This document shows positions 9,259-18,048 of a stretch of 42,964 nt of DNA, piece by piece. Positions within the stretch are counted from its first letter, which is position 1. The number at the start of each line of letters is the position of its first letter. The notes under the pieces were generated by a model. It did no database searches. It had not been told where the DNA came from and worked only from the letters and a program-made list of their open reading frames with translations. The translations under genes and the position numbers were made by a program. The stretch comes from Armatimonadota bacterium (lineage in GTDB: Bacteria; Armatimonadota; UBA5829): positions 1-42,964 of the forward strand of contig JAAYKE010000004.1 in the NCBI GenBank assembly GCA_012522575.1, written 5' to 3'.

Positions 9259-9280
9259 GCGGAGGATATATCACCACCAA

Positions 9281-10153
9281 ATGCGTCTACTAAAAGGCAT
9301 ATTCAACAAAGTCGATCAACTTCTGACCGGACGTCGCCCGGTCGATGATGAACTGTTTGATGAGCTTGAGGAACTGCTGATTCAAGCTGACCTGAGCATA
9401 CATACTACCACAAAGCTTGTGGATGCCCTGCGAAAAGACCGCCTCGGCACAAGTGAGCAGATCAAGGACAAGCTCAAGGGACATCTGCAGGATATTTTGC
9501 TTGCCGATAGCCAAATTGGGCTTGTCGAGTCCCCTCAAAACCCGACAGTTATACTTTTTGTCGGCGTAAACGGCGTAGGCAAAACGACTACAATAGCTAA
9601 AGTCGCAAATCGATATAAGAAAAAAGGCAAGAGAGTGCTGATGTCCGCTGCCGATACATTTCGCGCCGCGGCAATAGAGCAACTTGAGATATGGGCCAAT
9701 CGAAGCGGAGTTGAAATTATAAAACATCAACCGGGAGCGGATCCCGGCGCGGTAGTATTCGACAGCATAAACGCCGCCATCGCACGTCAGGCGGATGTAG
9801 TGCTCATTGATACCGCCGGACGTCTGCATACCAAGTCCAATCTCATGGACGAACTGGCTAAAATCGGCAGAATAATTCATCGCACCCTTGGTCGAAACCC
9901 TGACGAGACTCTCCTTGTTCTCGATGCCACTACGGGTCAAAACGCAGTGACTCAGGCTCGCGAGTTTAGCGCGGCGGTCCCGATTACTGGCATTGCCCTT
10001 TCCAAGCTGGACGGAACCGCAAAGGGCGGAATTGTAATCACTATTAAAGATGAACTCGGACTGCCAATAAAGCTTGCCTGCACCGGAGAAACGCTTGACG
10101 ATATCGAAGATTTCGACGCCAAAGCGTTTGTGGATGCAATGTTCGAAGACTAA
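9281..10153 (+). CDS. ftsY: signal recognition particle receptor FtsY
   Basis: The SRP receptor GTPase, which docks ribosome-nascent chain complexes at the membrane. The 290-residue form has only the N and G domains and lacks the long acidic A domain of E. coli FtsY. Visible motifs are the P-loop GVNGVGKTTT, the insertion-box segment SAADTFRAAAIEQL, the DTAGRLH Walker B-like motif, SKLDGTAKGG and the C-terminal GETLDDIEDFDAKAFVDAMF. The start is ATG 9281. GGAGG is 15 bases upstream, which is a long spacing; the frame is open to 9248 but the extra residues do not look conserved. A glycosyltransferase gene follows 17 bases later. Confidence 0.95.
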   Translation: MRLLKGIFNKVDQLLTGRRPVDDELFDELEELLIQADLSIHTTTKLVDALRKDRLGTSEQIKDKLKGHLQDILLADSQIGLVESPQNPTVILFVGVNGVGKTTTIAKVANRYKKKGKRVLMSAADTFRAAAIEQLEIWANRSGVEIIKHQPGADPGAVVFDSINAAIARQADVVLIDTAGRLHTKSNLMDELAKIGRIIHRTLGRNPDETLLVLDATTGQNAVTQAREFSAAVPITGIALSKLDGTAKGGIVITIKDELGLPIKLACTGETLDDIEDFDAKAFVDAMFED

Positions 10154-10170
10154 GCGGAGAAGGCGTAACC

Positions 10171-10884
10171 TTGACTGATGCCAGGCCGTATTTGAGCCTC
10201 ATAATTCCTGCCTATAATGAGCGCAGTCGTATTGCGGCGACCGTAACGACTGTGTGCGAGTTTTTGGATTCCGTCGGCTTCATATATGAGGTAATAGTTG
10301 TTGACGATGGCAGCACGGATAACACAGCCGAGGCGATATCGGATCGTGAACGAGTCAAGGTTGTATCCTATCAGCCGAACCGTGGCAAAGGATATTCCGT
10401 CCGGCAGGGGGTGGCGGAATCAACAGGTGAGTATGTAGCATTCTCCGATGCCGACCTGTCCGCGCCTATCGAAGAGCTTACCAAGCTGTTGGATGCAATC
10501 AAGGCTGGAGCCGATGCAGCGATCGGGTCGCGGGCTATGCAAAGATCACAACTGATAGAGCGACAGCCTCTGTATCGCGAGCTTGGCGGCAAGGCGCTTA
10601 ACCTGGCTATACAGTTGCTGGCGGTTCCGGGGATTCGCGACACACAGTGCGGATTCAAGCTGTTTGAGGGAGAATGCGCACGACGAGTCTTTGAGGAATG
10701 CATCCTTGACGGATGGGGTTTTGATGTCGAGGTCTTATATTTGATGCGACGCAAAGGCTGCTCTATATCTGAGATCCCCATTCGCTGGAGCCATTCCCCG
10801 GATTCCAAAATCAGCCCGTTTTCGGCCGGACTGCAAGTGCTGCGGGATATTCTGAGGATGCGGCTGCACAAGTATCGGCTGTAG
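10171..10884 (+). CDS. family 2 glycosyltransferase (dolichyl-phosphate glucosyl/mannosyltransferase-like)
   Basis: A GT-A fold transferase of 237 residues without a clear membrane segment. The N-terminus LIIPAYNERSRI, the VVDDGSTDNT nucleotide-sugar site and SDADLSAPIEEL with a DxD-like motif are intact. GFKLFEG and GWGFDVEVLYL match the polyprenyl-phosphate sugar transferases (ALG5/DPM1-like), which load a lipid carrier at the inner membrane face. The start is TTG 10171 with GGAGAAGG upstream. It is probably cotranscribed with ftsY. Sugar donor and acceptor are not determinable from sequence. Confidence 0.88.
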   Translation: MTDARPYLSLIIPAYNERSRIAATVTTVCEFLDSVGFIYEVIVVDDGSTDNTAEAISDRERVKVVSYQPNRGKGYSVRQGVAESTGEYVAFSDADLSAPIEELTKLLDAIKAGADAAIGSRAMQRSQLIERQPLYRELGGKALNLAIQLLAVPGIRDTQCGFKLFEGECARRVFEECILDGWGFDVEVLYLMRRKGCSISEIPIRWSHSPDSKISPFSAGLQVLRDILRMRLHKYRL

Positions 10885-10896
10885 CAGAGCCGAATG

Positions 10897-12189
10897 TTAT
10901 GCACCGCTGACAGCTTTCATCGCTTCTTTGGCAGCCGATACGGTGATATTTATGTCCTCGTCGCTGTGCGCCGCACTGATAAATGCAGCTTCGAACTGTG
11001 ACGGCGCCAGATATACTCCGCGCTGCAGCATTTCCCTGAAGAAACGGGCGTATCGACTTGTATCCGAAGTCTTTGCAGAGGCGTAGTCGACGACCGGTTC
11101 TTTAGTGAAGAATGTGGTCATCATAGACTCCACACGGTTTGACTGCACGCTTACTCCGGCCTGCTTTGCCGCTTCAATCATCCCGTTTGACATCACATCG
11201 GCTCGGTGTTTCAAGGTGTCATAAAACCCCGGTGACTTCAAACGCTTTAGAGTGGCTATTCCCGCGCTTACGGCCAATGGATTTCCTGACAAAGTGCCCG
11301 CCTGATATACCGATCCCTCGGGAGCTACGCTTTGCATTATGTCACGCCTGCCGCCATACGCGCCTACCGGCAGGCCGCCGCCGATTATTTTGCCAAGAGT
11401 TGTGATATCCGGCTGGATTCCAAATAGTTCCTGCGCGCCTCCGTAGGCAACACGAAAACCGGTGATAACCTCATCGAAAAGCAACAGAGAGCCGTATTGA
11501 TTGCAGATTTCCCTCAACCCTGCCAGATATCCCGCATTTGGAGGAACCACGCCCATATTGCCCGCGATTGGCTCTATGACAATACATGCCACCTCACCTG
11601 AGGCTGCCTGCATTGCCGCGGCAACTGCGTCGAGGTCGTTGTACGGCACGGTGATGGTATCGCGGGTTGTCCCTTCAGGAACTCCTGCGCTATCGGGAAT
11701 GCCGAGCGTAGTCACCCCTGAACCGGCCTTTGCGAGCAATCCATCAGAATGGCCGTGGTAGCAGCCTTCACATTTTATGATTTTATTGCGCCCGGTGAAG
11801 CCGCGGGCGACTCGAATTGCGCTCATCAAAGCTTCCGTGCCGCTGTTGACCAATCGCACCATCTGTATGGACGGAACCGCTTCCACAATCATCTCCGCAA
11901 GTTCCACTTCCAAAGCGGTCGACGCACCAAAGGTAGTTCCGTTAGTAGCTGCGTTGTTGATCGCTTCAATTATCCCGGCGTCGGCATGCCCGACAATCAG
12001 CGGCCCCCATGAGCATACATAGTCGATATAACTATTGCCGTCCTCGTCGTAGATGCGGCTTCCCCTGCCGCGCTTGACGAATACAGGCTCGCCGCCAACC
12101 GATTTGAATGCACGCACGGGACTGTTCACTCCGCCAGGAATTATCTCTTTAGCTCTTGCAAATAGCGCTTTCGATCTCGTAAACTGCAT
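10897..12189 (-). CDS. hemL: glutamate-1-semialdehyde 2,1-aminomutase
   Basis: A PLP enzyme that makes 5-aminolevulinate from glutamate 1-semialdehyde, the C5 route to tetrapyrroles. The 430-residue length is typical. The N-terminal [12 protein letters not shown] and the [10 protein letters not shown] and [16 protein letters not shown] blocks are diagnostic. The PLP lysine lies in [18 protein letters not shown], and [10 protein letters not shown] is the aspartate motif. CTGGAGGGATCA precedes ATG 12189, supporting this start over the longer open frame. No hemA, hemB or hemC is adjacent. Confidence 0.95.
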   Translation of the reverse strand: MQFTRSKALFARAKEIIPGGVNSPVRAFKSVGGEPVFVKRGRGSRIYDEDGNSYIDYVCSWGPLIVGHADAGIIEAINNAATNGTTFGASTALEVELAEMIVEAVPSIQMVRLVNSGTEALMSAIRVARGFTGRNKIIKCEGCYHGHSDGLLAKAGSGVTTLGIPDSAGVPEGTTRDTITVPYNDLDAVAAAMQAASGEVACIVIEPIAGNMGVVPPNAGYLAGLREICNQYGSLLLFDEVITGFRVAYGGAQELFGIQPDITTLGKIIGGGLPVGAYGGRRDIMQSVAPEGSVYQAGTLSGNPLAVSAGIATLKRLKSPGFYDTLKHRADVMSNGMIEAAKQAGVSVQSNRVESMMTTFFTKEPVVDYASAKTSDTSRYARFFREMLQRGVYLAPSQFEAAFISAAHSDEDINITVSAAKEAMKAVSGA

Positions 12190-12319
12190 TGATCCCTCCA
12201 GCGAGAGTATACCGGCGTGAGCACGAGATGTCAACGATGCTTTGTCAAGAAAATATGCGAATCGCATAGAGTCAAAATCCTATGAAGGTAACGGCGCGGA
12301 ATTGGGAGAATACAGGTCT

Positions 12320-14338
12320 GTGAGCAATAATCCAACTGCAACATCCCGGCAACCCATCATCGAAATCGCGGCAAAATCTCAAGGGCGCGTGACCCTGCGT
12401 GCGATAATTGTTGCGATCGTCCTCACGGTGATTAACGACTACTGGCTGGTGCAGCTTGAGGTTATCCGTTATTCATATCCCACCTACGCCGCTCCGTTTT
12501 ATAATGTAGTATTTACTCTGCTTCTGCTGACTTCAATCAATTTTCTGCTGCGTAAAAAGTGGCCTAAAATTGCTTTTTCTCGCGTGGAGATGATCACCGT
12601 CTATGTTATGCTATCGGTTTCGTCCGGCGTGTGCTCGCACGAGTTTATGGCAGTTCTTGTTTCTATTATGGGTCATGCGACCTATTTTGCTACTCCTCAG
12701 AACAAGTGGAACGAGCTGTTCGAACAGAATCTGCCTGACTGGCTTGTGGTGCGTGACCGCGTTTCACTGCACAATTTTTATCACGGCGATTCCAGCCTGT
12801 ATCTGCCTGAAAACTTTGTTCCCTGGTTAGTGCCGGCGTTCTGGTGGTGTGTATTTTGCGCGCTGCTGCTCTTTACAACGCTGTGTCTGAACTGCATTCT
12901 TCGCAAACAATGGGTAGAAAATGAGCGACTGACTTTCCCGATCGTCACGCTGCCGCTTGAGATGACCAACGAATCCGGAACTTTGTTTCGCAACAGGCAC
13001 ATGTGGCTGGGTTTTGCGATATCGGGCGCGATAACAATACTGGCGGGAATCAATTATCTATATCCCACAGTGCCGGCTCCTCGGATAACCCGATTCAACG
13101 TTGGAGCTTTGATTACAAACCCTCCGTGGAACGCGATGGGTCATATTTCTGTTGCCTATTACTTCTGGGCTATCGGCATCGCCTTTTTGATGCCGCTGGA
13201 GCTATCCGTATCGTGCTGGTTGTTTTACTGGCTAAATAAGTTGCAACTTGTGTTGTGGCGAATCACCGGAATGCGTGATATAGTATCGCGTGGCGGAGGC
13301 TTTGACCAGGTTTTTCCATTCCAGGTATCGCAATCCTATGGCGCGTATATCGGCTTTTTTGTGCTGAGTATGTGGTCCAGCAGGCACTATTTAGCCAGGG
13401 TATGGCGCACGGCATTCAAGGGCACAAAAGAAGAGGACGAGAGTCGGGAACCGATAAGCTACCGCTCCGCGATTTTGGGAGCAGGCGCAGGGCTGTTATC
13501 GTTGTCCTGTTTTGCGCGCGCAATGGGCATGTCTCTGATTTTTATACCTGTGTATTTCGTTCTCTTCTTCGTCGTGGTCATATTGATCAGCCGCATACGA
13601 GCCGAACTTGGCTTCCCTACGCACGACGCAAGCAGCATGGGGCCAAACAAGCTCATTCTCACCGTTACCCCGACTGAGAACTTATCCCGCACTGATCTGG
13701 CATCGCTGGGGCTTTTTTCCTGGACCTATCGGGATTTTTCCAGCAACCCGTCTCCGCACATGATGGAAGCGTTCAAGATGGTTGAACATAACCGCGGCGT
13801 AGCCCGGCAGATGTTCGGGGCTGTTGCGCTTGCAGGCACATTGGCTATGCCAATTGGGTTCTGGATGCTGCTGCACGCATATTTTCACTACGGCGGATCG
13901 ACTGCAAGGATGGAGATGTGGGCGACCAAGTTTGGTCAGGAAATATGGGGAATGACTTCTAACGCCATCGCACAACCTCCCGGCACAAATCCTATGGCCG
14001 CTCTGTTTGTGGGTATAGGGTTCGGGATTTCGATGCTGCTTGGATGGTGCAAACTGCGATATTTCAATTTCCCCCTGCACCCATTAGCCTATGCTATGGC
14101 GTCAAGCTGGGGAGTAAGTCAGTTGTGGATGCCGATATTGATAGGCAGCGTGGCAAAGCTCTTTATACTGAAATTTGGCGGGCTGCGAAGCTACAGAACC
14201 GCTGTGCCGTTCTTTTTGGGACTCATTCTGGGTGAGATCACGATTGGCAGCTTGTGGACCATCATCGGCATAGTTCTGGGCATCCCGACCTACGACTTTT
14301 GGCCCGGTAAATATAACCAGATATTAGGCTCGATGTAA
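12320..14338 (+). CDS. large polytopic membrane protein, DUF6785/DUF6784-like
   Basis: A 672-residue integral membrane protein with roughly 12 or more hydrophobic segments. It resembles the DUF6785/DUF6784 proteins that are common in Armatimonadota, Planctomycetota and similar groups; these have a distant likeness to oligopeptide transporters. No transport substrate is known. The start is placed at GTG 12320, which has GGGAG 11 bases before it. The frame is open from TTG 12242, but that region overlaps the upstream flank of hemL and encodes a hydrophilic stretch. The following gene encodes a secreted glycoside-hydrolase-like protein 62 bases away, so import of glycan breakdown products is a reasonable but unproved idea. 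Confidence 0.75.
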   Translation: MSNNPTATSRQPIIEIAAKSQGRVTLRAIIVAIVLTVINDYWLVQLEVIRYSYPTYAAPFYNVVFTLLLLTSINFLLRKKWPKIAFSRVEMITVYVMLSVSSGVCSHEFMAVLVSIMGHATYFATPQNKWNELFEQNLPDWLVVRDRVSLHNFYHGDSSLYLPENFVPWLVPAFWWCVFCALLLFTTLCLNCILRKQWVENERLTFPIVTLPLEMTNESGTLFRNRHMWLGFAISGAITILAGINYLYPTVPAPRITRFNVGALITNPPWNAMGHISVAYYFWAIGIAFLMPLELSVSCWLFYWLNKLQLVLWRITGMRDIVSRGGGFDQVFPFQVSQSYGAYIGFFVLSMWSSRHYLARVWRTAFKGTKEEDESREPISYRSAILGAGAGLLSLSCFARAMGMSLIFIPVYFVLFFVVVILISRIRAELGFPTHDASSMGPNKLILTVTPTENLSRTDLASLGLFSWTYRDFSSNPSPHMMEAFKMVEHNRGVARQMFGAVALAGTLAMPIGFWMLLHAYFHYGGSTARMEMWATKFGQEIWGMTSNAIAQPPGTNPMAALFVGIGFGISMLLGWCKLRYFNFPLHPLAYAMASSWGVSQLWMPILIGSVAKLFILKFGGLRSYRTAVPFFLGLILGEITIGSLWTIIGIVLGIPTYDFWPGKYNQILGSM

Positions 14339-14400
14339 CTTTTTGCGCTCTTTTTGCGCTCTTGACCGTTTGGAAAATATTTGCGAGTATATAAGGCGAT

Positions 14401-16185
14401 ATGAAAACACTATTTGCAACTCTATTTTTGGTGGTGGTTTTGACTGTGAACACAAATGCGGACAGGTGGAATACCTCACCTGACACCTGGGTGGCGACCG
14501 ATGGACTCGGACGCAGCGTCGCAACGTCAGAGGACGCCGTTTCCCCTCGCAAGGATCGTTTTGTAGGGGTGTTTTATTTTCTTTGGTTAGGCGAACACGG
14601 TCGAGGCGGCCCTTATGACATCTCCAAGATCCTTAAACAGGATCCCGACGCTATGAAAAAACCTGACAGCCCTCTGTGGGGTCCGCAGGCGGCATATCAT
14701 CACTGGGGAGAGCCTCTGTTCGGCTACTATTTGTCCTCCGATCCCTGGGTGTTGCGCAAACACGCCCAGATGCTGTCTGACGCCGGAGTCGATACGGTTA
14801 TATTCGACGTCACGAACCAATCGATTTATGAAGAGAATTTTCTGGCTTTGTGCAAGGTCTGGTCTGAAGTGCGACGCGAAGGCGGAATGTCACCGCAGAT
14901 TGCATTCTTGACGCCGTTTCACGACCCGACACAAGTGGTGCGAAAGCTATATGACGGTTTCTATTCCAAAGGACTATATAAAGAACTCTGGTTCGACTGG
15001 AAAGGCAAACCGATGATTATGGCAGACCCGGATAAGGTCGATGACAATGTGAAGGAGTTCTTCACATTCCGCAGGCCGATGCCGAGCTACTTCGACGGTC
15101 CTTCCGGGCCTGATCAATGGAGTTGGCTGGAGGTGTATCCTCAGCACGTTTTCAAAAATTCCTCCGGCAAAGCGGAACAGATGAGCGTCGGCGTTGGCCA
15201 GAACGGGATTCTTCCTAACCGCTGCGCCGCATTCAGCGAGCAAGGCACACATGGCCGAAGCTGGCACAACGGCTCAGAGGATACCAGACCCGGCGCGGTA
15301 AGCCTCGGACTCAACTTTGCAGAGCAATGGGAACACGCTCTGAAGCTGGATCCGGAGTTCATTTTTGTCACGGGATGGAACGAATGGATAGCGATGAACC
15401 TGCCGTCTTTTAACGGCGTCAGCCAGCCGCCGATGTTCGTAGATCAGTTTACTCAGGAATACAGCAGAGACATAGAGCCGATGCTGGGCGGTCATGGGGA
15501 TGCTTATTACTATCAAATGGTGGATTATATTCGAAAGTTCAAAGGAGTGGCATCCGCCGCAAAAGCCTCGCCGATAAAATCCATCACAATAGACGGAAAA
15601 TTCGATGACTGGAAAGACGTCGCTCCCGAATATCGCGACGACGCATTCGATACTCAGGCGCGAGACTATCCCGGTTGGGATCCGCAAACCACATACACTA
15701 ACACAACCGGCCGCAATGATTTTATCTGTCTCAAAGTCGCTCGTAATAAGAATAATATCTACTTTTATGCGCGCACTAGAGAACCCATCACTCCACATAC
15801 GGATAAAAACTGGATGCTGCTGTTTATTGACGCCACCTGTGACCCGCGCACTGGTTGGAACAGCTTTGATTTTGTGGTAAACCGCAAGGTAAGGGATGGG
15901 TCGGTCACTTTACTTGAGCGATGGGCGCCGAAGAAAATAGATGGCGAGGTGCAGCGCTTCGGGCCTTGGGATTGGGAATCCAACGGCGGGGTTATCTATA
16001 AAGTGAAAGGCTGTGAGCTTGAACTTGCCATCCCGCGCAAGGCTCTCGGCCTCGACGATCTCCATACGCCTCTGCGATTCAATTTCAAATGGGCGGATAA
16101 TATCCAGACGTTTGATCCGATAGAGTTTATCATAAACGGAGATGCGGCTCCAAACGGCAGATTCGCCTATCAATATCGCGAATAA
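14401..16185 (+). CDS. secreted GH71/99-like protein with C-terminal CBM9-like domain
   Basis: A 594-residue exported protein. Residues 1-20 form a Sec signal peptide (MKTLFATLFLVVVLTVNTNA). The region from about 45 to 380 has the GH71/99-like pattern: VGVFYFLWLGEH at the start, AGVDTVIFDVTN, LWFDWKGKPMIMAD and a late FVTGWNEWIAM. The last ~200 residues, from SITIDGKFDDW, look like a CBM9/DOMON-type sugar-binding domain. This predicts an extracellular or periplasmic carbohydrate-active protein. The catalytic acids were not identified and the true GH family cannot be assigned by eye. It may be cotranscribed with the upstream membrane protein; a TTGACC at 14363 is a weak alternative promoter. 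Confidence 0.78.
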   Translation: MKTLFATLFLVVVLTVNTNADRWNTSPDTWVATDGLGRSVATSEDAVSPRKDRFVGVFYFLWLGEHGRGGPYDISKILKQDPDAMKKPDSPLWGPQAAYHHWGEPLFGYYLSSDPWVLRKHAQMLSDAGVDTVIFDVTNQSIYEENFLALCKVWSEVRREGGMSPQIAFLTPFHDPTQVVRKLYDGFYSKGLYKELWFDWKGKPMIMADPDKVDDNVKEFFTFRRPMPSYFDGPSGPDQWSWLEVYPQHVFKNSSGKAEQMSVGVGQNGILPNRCAAFSEQGTHGRSWHNGSEDTRPGAVSLGLNFAEQWEHALKLDPEFIFVTGWNEWIAMNLPSFNGVSQPPMFVDQFTQEYSRDIEPMLGGHGDAYYYQMVDYIRKFKGVASAAKASPIKSITIDGKFDDWKDVAPEYRDDAFDTQARDYPGWDPQTTYTNTTGRNDFICLKVARNKNNIYFYARTREPITPHTDKNWMLLFIDATCDPRTGWNSFDFVVNRKVRDGSVTLLERWAPKKIDGEVQRFGPWDWESNGGVIYKVKGCELELAIPRKALGLDDLHTPLRFNFKWADNIQTFDPIEFIINGDAAPNGRFAYQYRE

Positions 16186-16207
16186 AACCTGAGCCAGCGG
16201 ACTTGTG

Positions 16208-16241
16208 ATAAAGGGAGGAGCTTTTAGGCCCCTCCCTTTAT
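16208..16241. terminator. bidirectional terminator hairpin between convergent genes
   Basis: ATAAAGGGAGG at 16208-16218 and CCTCCCTTTAT at 16231-16241 form a perfect 11-bp stem. It lies between the GH71/99-like gene and the end of the leftward hydrogenase operon, so it probably ends both transcripts. The T-tails are short. Confidence 0.7.
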
Positions 16242-16250
16242 GATTTGTCT

Positions 16251-18017
16251 TTAGTCTATCTGCACCTTTGTCGGTTTTTCTGACTTCACCGTGCGCTGAG
16301 AGCGCGGGGTGTATGTGGTGTGCAGCAGATCGTGAGATTTGTGCGATAGCGGCTCGCCGAGGAACTCCTCATAGATTGCCTTGATCGCCGGGTTCTCATG
16401 TGATTTGCGAAGCTCCATCGCTCCGTCCTCTGCGTAAATGCCCTCGATTCGCTTCTTTCGAATCTCCTCATTAGTGGGCTGCGGCTGGCCGCCGCCGCCG
16501 ATGCAGCCACCGGGACAGCACATGATTTCGATAAACGCGTAGTCCTTATAGCGACCGCTTTTGATCCCCTCAAGAACCTCACGCGCGGTTGCAAGACCAT
16601 GTGCCACAGCGGCTTTAACCGGAAGAGCGCCGACTTGTATGGTAGCTTCACGAATGCCGTCAGTGCCGCGAACCGCAGTGATATTAACATCATCCAGCGC
16701 CTCGCCGGTGATCAGTTCGTATGCGGTCCGCAAAGCCGCCTCCATAACGCCGCCCGTGTTGCCGAATATGGCTCCCGCACCGGTTGTGATTCCAAACGGA
16801 GCGTCATATTCGCCATCCTCAAGGCTTGGCAGGTCGATTCCGGCTTCTTTCATCATTGCCGCCGCCTCGCGCGTGGTCAAAACGTAGTCCACGTCTTTGT
16901 ATCCGCTGGAATACATCTCAGGTCGATCGCACTCAAATTTCTTGGCTACGCAGGGCATAATGGAGACTGAGACGATGTCTTTAGGGTCGATGCCCATCTT
17001 TTCTGCGTAGTATGTCTTTGTGAGCGTGCCGAACATCTGCTGCGGGCTTTTGCAACTGGAAAGATGCGGCAAAAGTTCCGGGTAGTAATATTCGATGAAG
17101 TTGATCCAACCCGGTGAGCAACTCGTAATCTGCGGGAGCACCCCACCCTTTGTCACGCGCTGGATAAGTTCGCTGCCCTCTTCCATGATAGTCAGGTCAG
17201 CAGTGAAATCCGTATCGAAGACTTTGTCAAATCCGAGCATTCTCAGCGCGGTGACCATCTTCCTGGTAACCCGGCTGCCCGGTTCCATACCGAACTCCTC
17301 GCCGATCGAAGCCCTTACCGCAGGCGCAGTCTGCACGATCACGTGCTTTGCCGGATCATATATCGCATCCCAAATCTTGGCAGAAGGATCGTTGCCCTTG
17401 AGCGCACCGGTCGGACAACGGTTGATGCACTGACCGCAGCTTACACAAACCGCATCGGCCAGATCGCCTCCGAGACCGGCGACAATCTCCGTATCCCATC
17501 CACGCCCGGAAAAATGAAGCGCGCCGACGCTCTGGATATCCTGACATGTTCGCACACAGCGACCACACAAGATGCATTTGTCCGGGTCGCGCACTACCGA
17601 TGTCGAACTGGAATCGGTGGGAATATCCTTGCGATCGCCGGTAAACCTGACGTCCTGCACTCCCAACTCTCTTGCCATCGCCTGAAGTTCGCAGTTCTGA
17701 TTTCTAGCACAAATCAGACAATCCTGCGGATGGTTTGCCAGCATCAGCTCAACTATCACCTTGCGTGCATTGCGCACTTTAGGGCTATGGGTGAGCACCT
17801 CCATGCCTTCGGATACGGGATACACGCAAGACGCACAAAGCGCGCGCTGTCCCTTAACCTCGACCGAGCACACCCGGCATACCCCATCAAGCGCAAGATC
17901 CGCATGATAGCACAAAGTCGGGATGCCAATGCCCGCCTGCTGTGCGGCCTGAAGGACCGTCAATCCCTCATCGACACACAAATCCTGACCGTTTATTTTG
18001 ATATTTACATTAGCCAT
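16251..18017 (-). CDS. hydA: [FeFe]-hydrogenase catalytic subunit HydA, module 1
   Basis: The H2-evolving or H2-oxidising subunit of a multimeric, NAD(P)-linked, probably electron-bifurcating group A hydrogenase. Domains in order: a NuoG-like [2Fe-2S] ferredoxin (PTLCYH, GVCRVC), a His-Cys [4Fe-4S] motif HPQDCLICARNQNC, two [4Fe-4S] motifs (CILCGRCVRTC and CVSCGQCINRC), then the H-cluster domain. L1 reads TSCSPGW (about 297-303), L2 MPCVAKKFE (about 353) and L3 EIMCCPGGCIGGGG (about 496-509). L1 has serine where the textbook motif TSCCPxW has a second cysteine. It lies 32 bases after hydB1 and is the last gene of the operon. No maturases (HydE, F, G) are in the window. Confidence 0.93.
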   Translation of the reverse strand: MANVNIKINGQDLCVDEGLTVLQAAQQAGIGIPTLCYHADLALDGVCRVCSVEVKGQRALCASCVYPVSEGMEVLTHSPKVRNARKVIVELMLANHPQDCLICARNQNCELQAMARELGVQDVRFTGDRKDIPTDSSSTSVVRDPDKCILCGRCVRTCQDIQSVGALHFSGRGWDTEIVAGLGGDLADAVCVSCGQCINRCPTGALKGNDPSAKIWDAIYDPAKHVIVQTAPAVRASIGEEFGMEPGSRVTRKMVTALRMLGFDKVFDTDFTADLTIMEEGSELIQRVTKGGVLPQITSCSPGWINFIEYYYPELLPHLSSCKSPQQMFGTLTKTYYAEKMGIDPKDIVSVSIMPCVAKKFECDRPEMYSSGYKDVDYVLTTREAAAMMKEAGIDLPSLEDGEYDAPFGITTGAGAIFGNTGGVMEAALRTAYELITGEALDDVNITAVRGTDGIREATIQVGALPVKAAVAHGLATAREVLEGIKSGRYKDYAFIEIMCCPGGCIGGGGQPQPTNEEIRKKRIEGIYAEDGAMELRKSHENPAIKAIYEEFLGEPLSHKSHDLLHTTYTPRSQRTVKSEKPTKVQID

Positions 18018-18048
18018 AGTATATGCCTTTCAGCCATTCGGGCTGCCA

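Noticed and set aside
12242-12319. Longer N-terminus of the DUF6785-like protein from TTG 12242.
   Set aside because: It encodes a hydrophilic stretch in the shared upstream region with hemL and has no ribosome site, whereas GTG 12320 has one.
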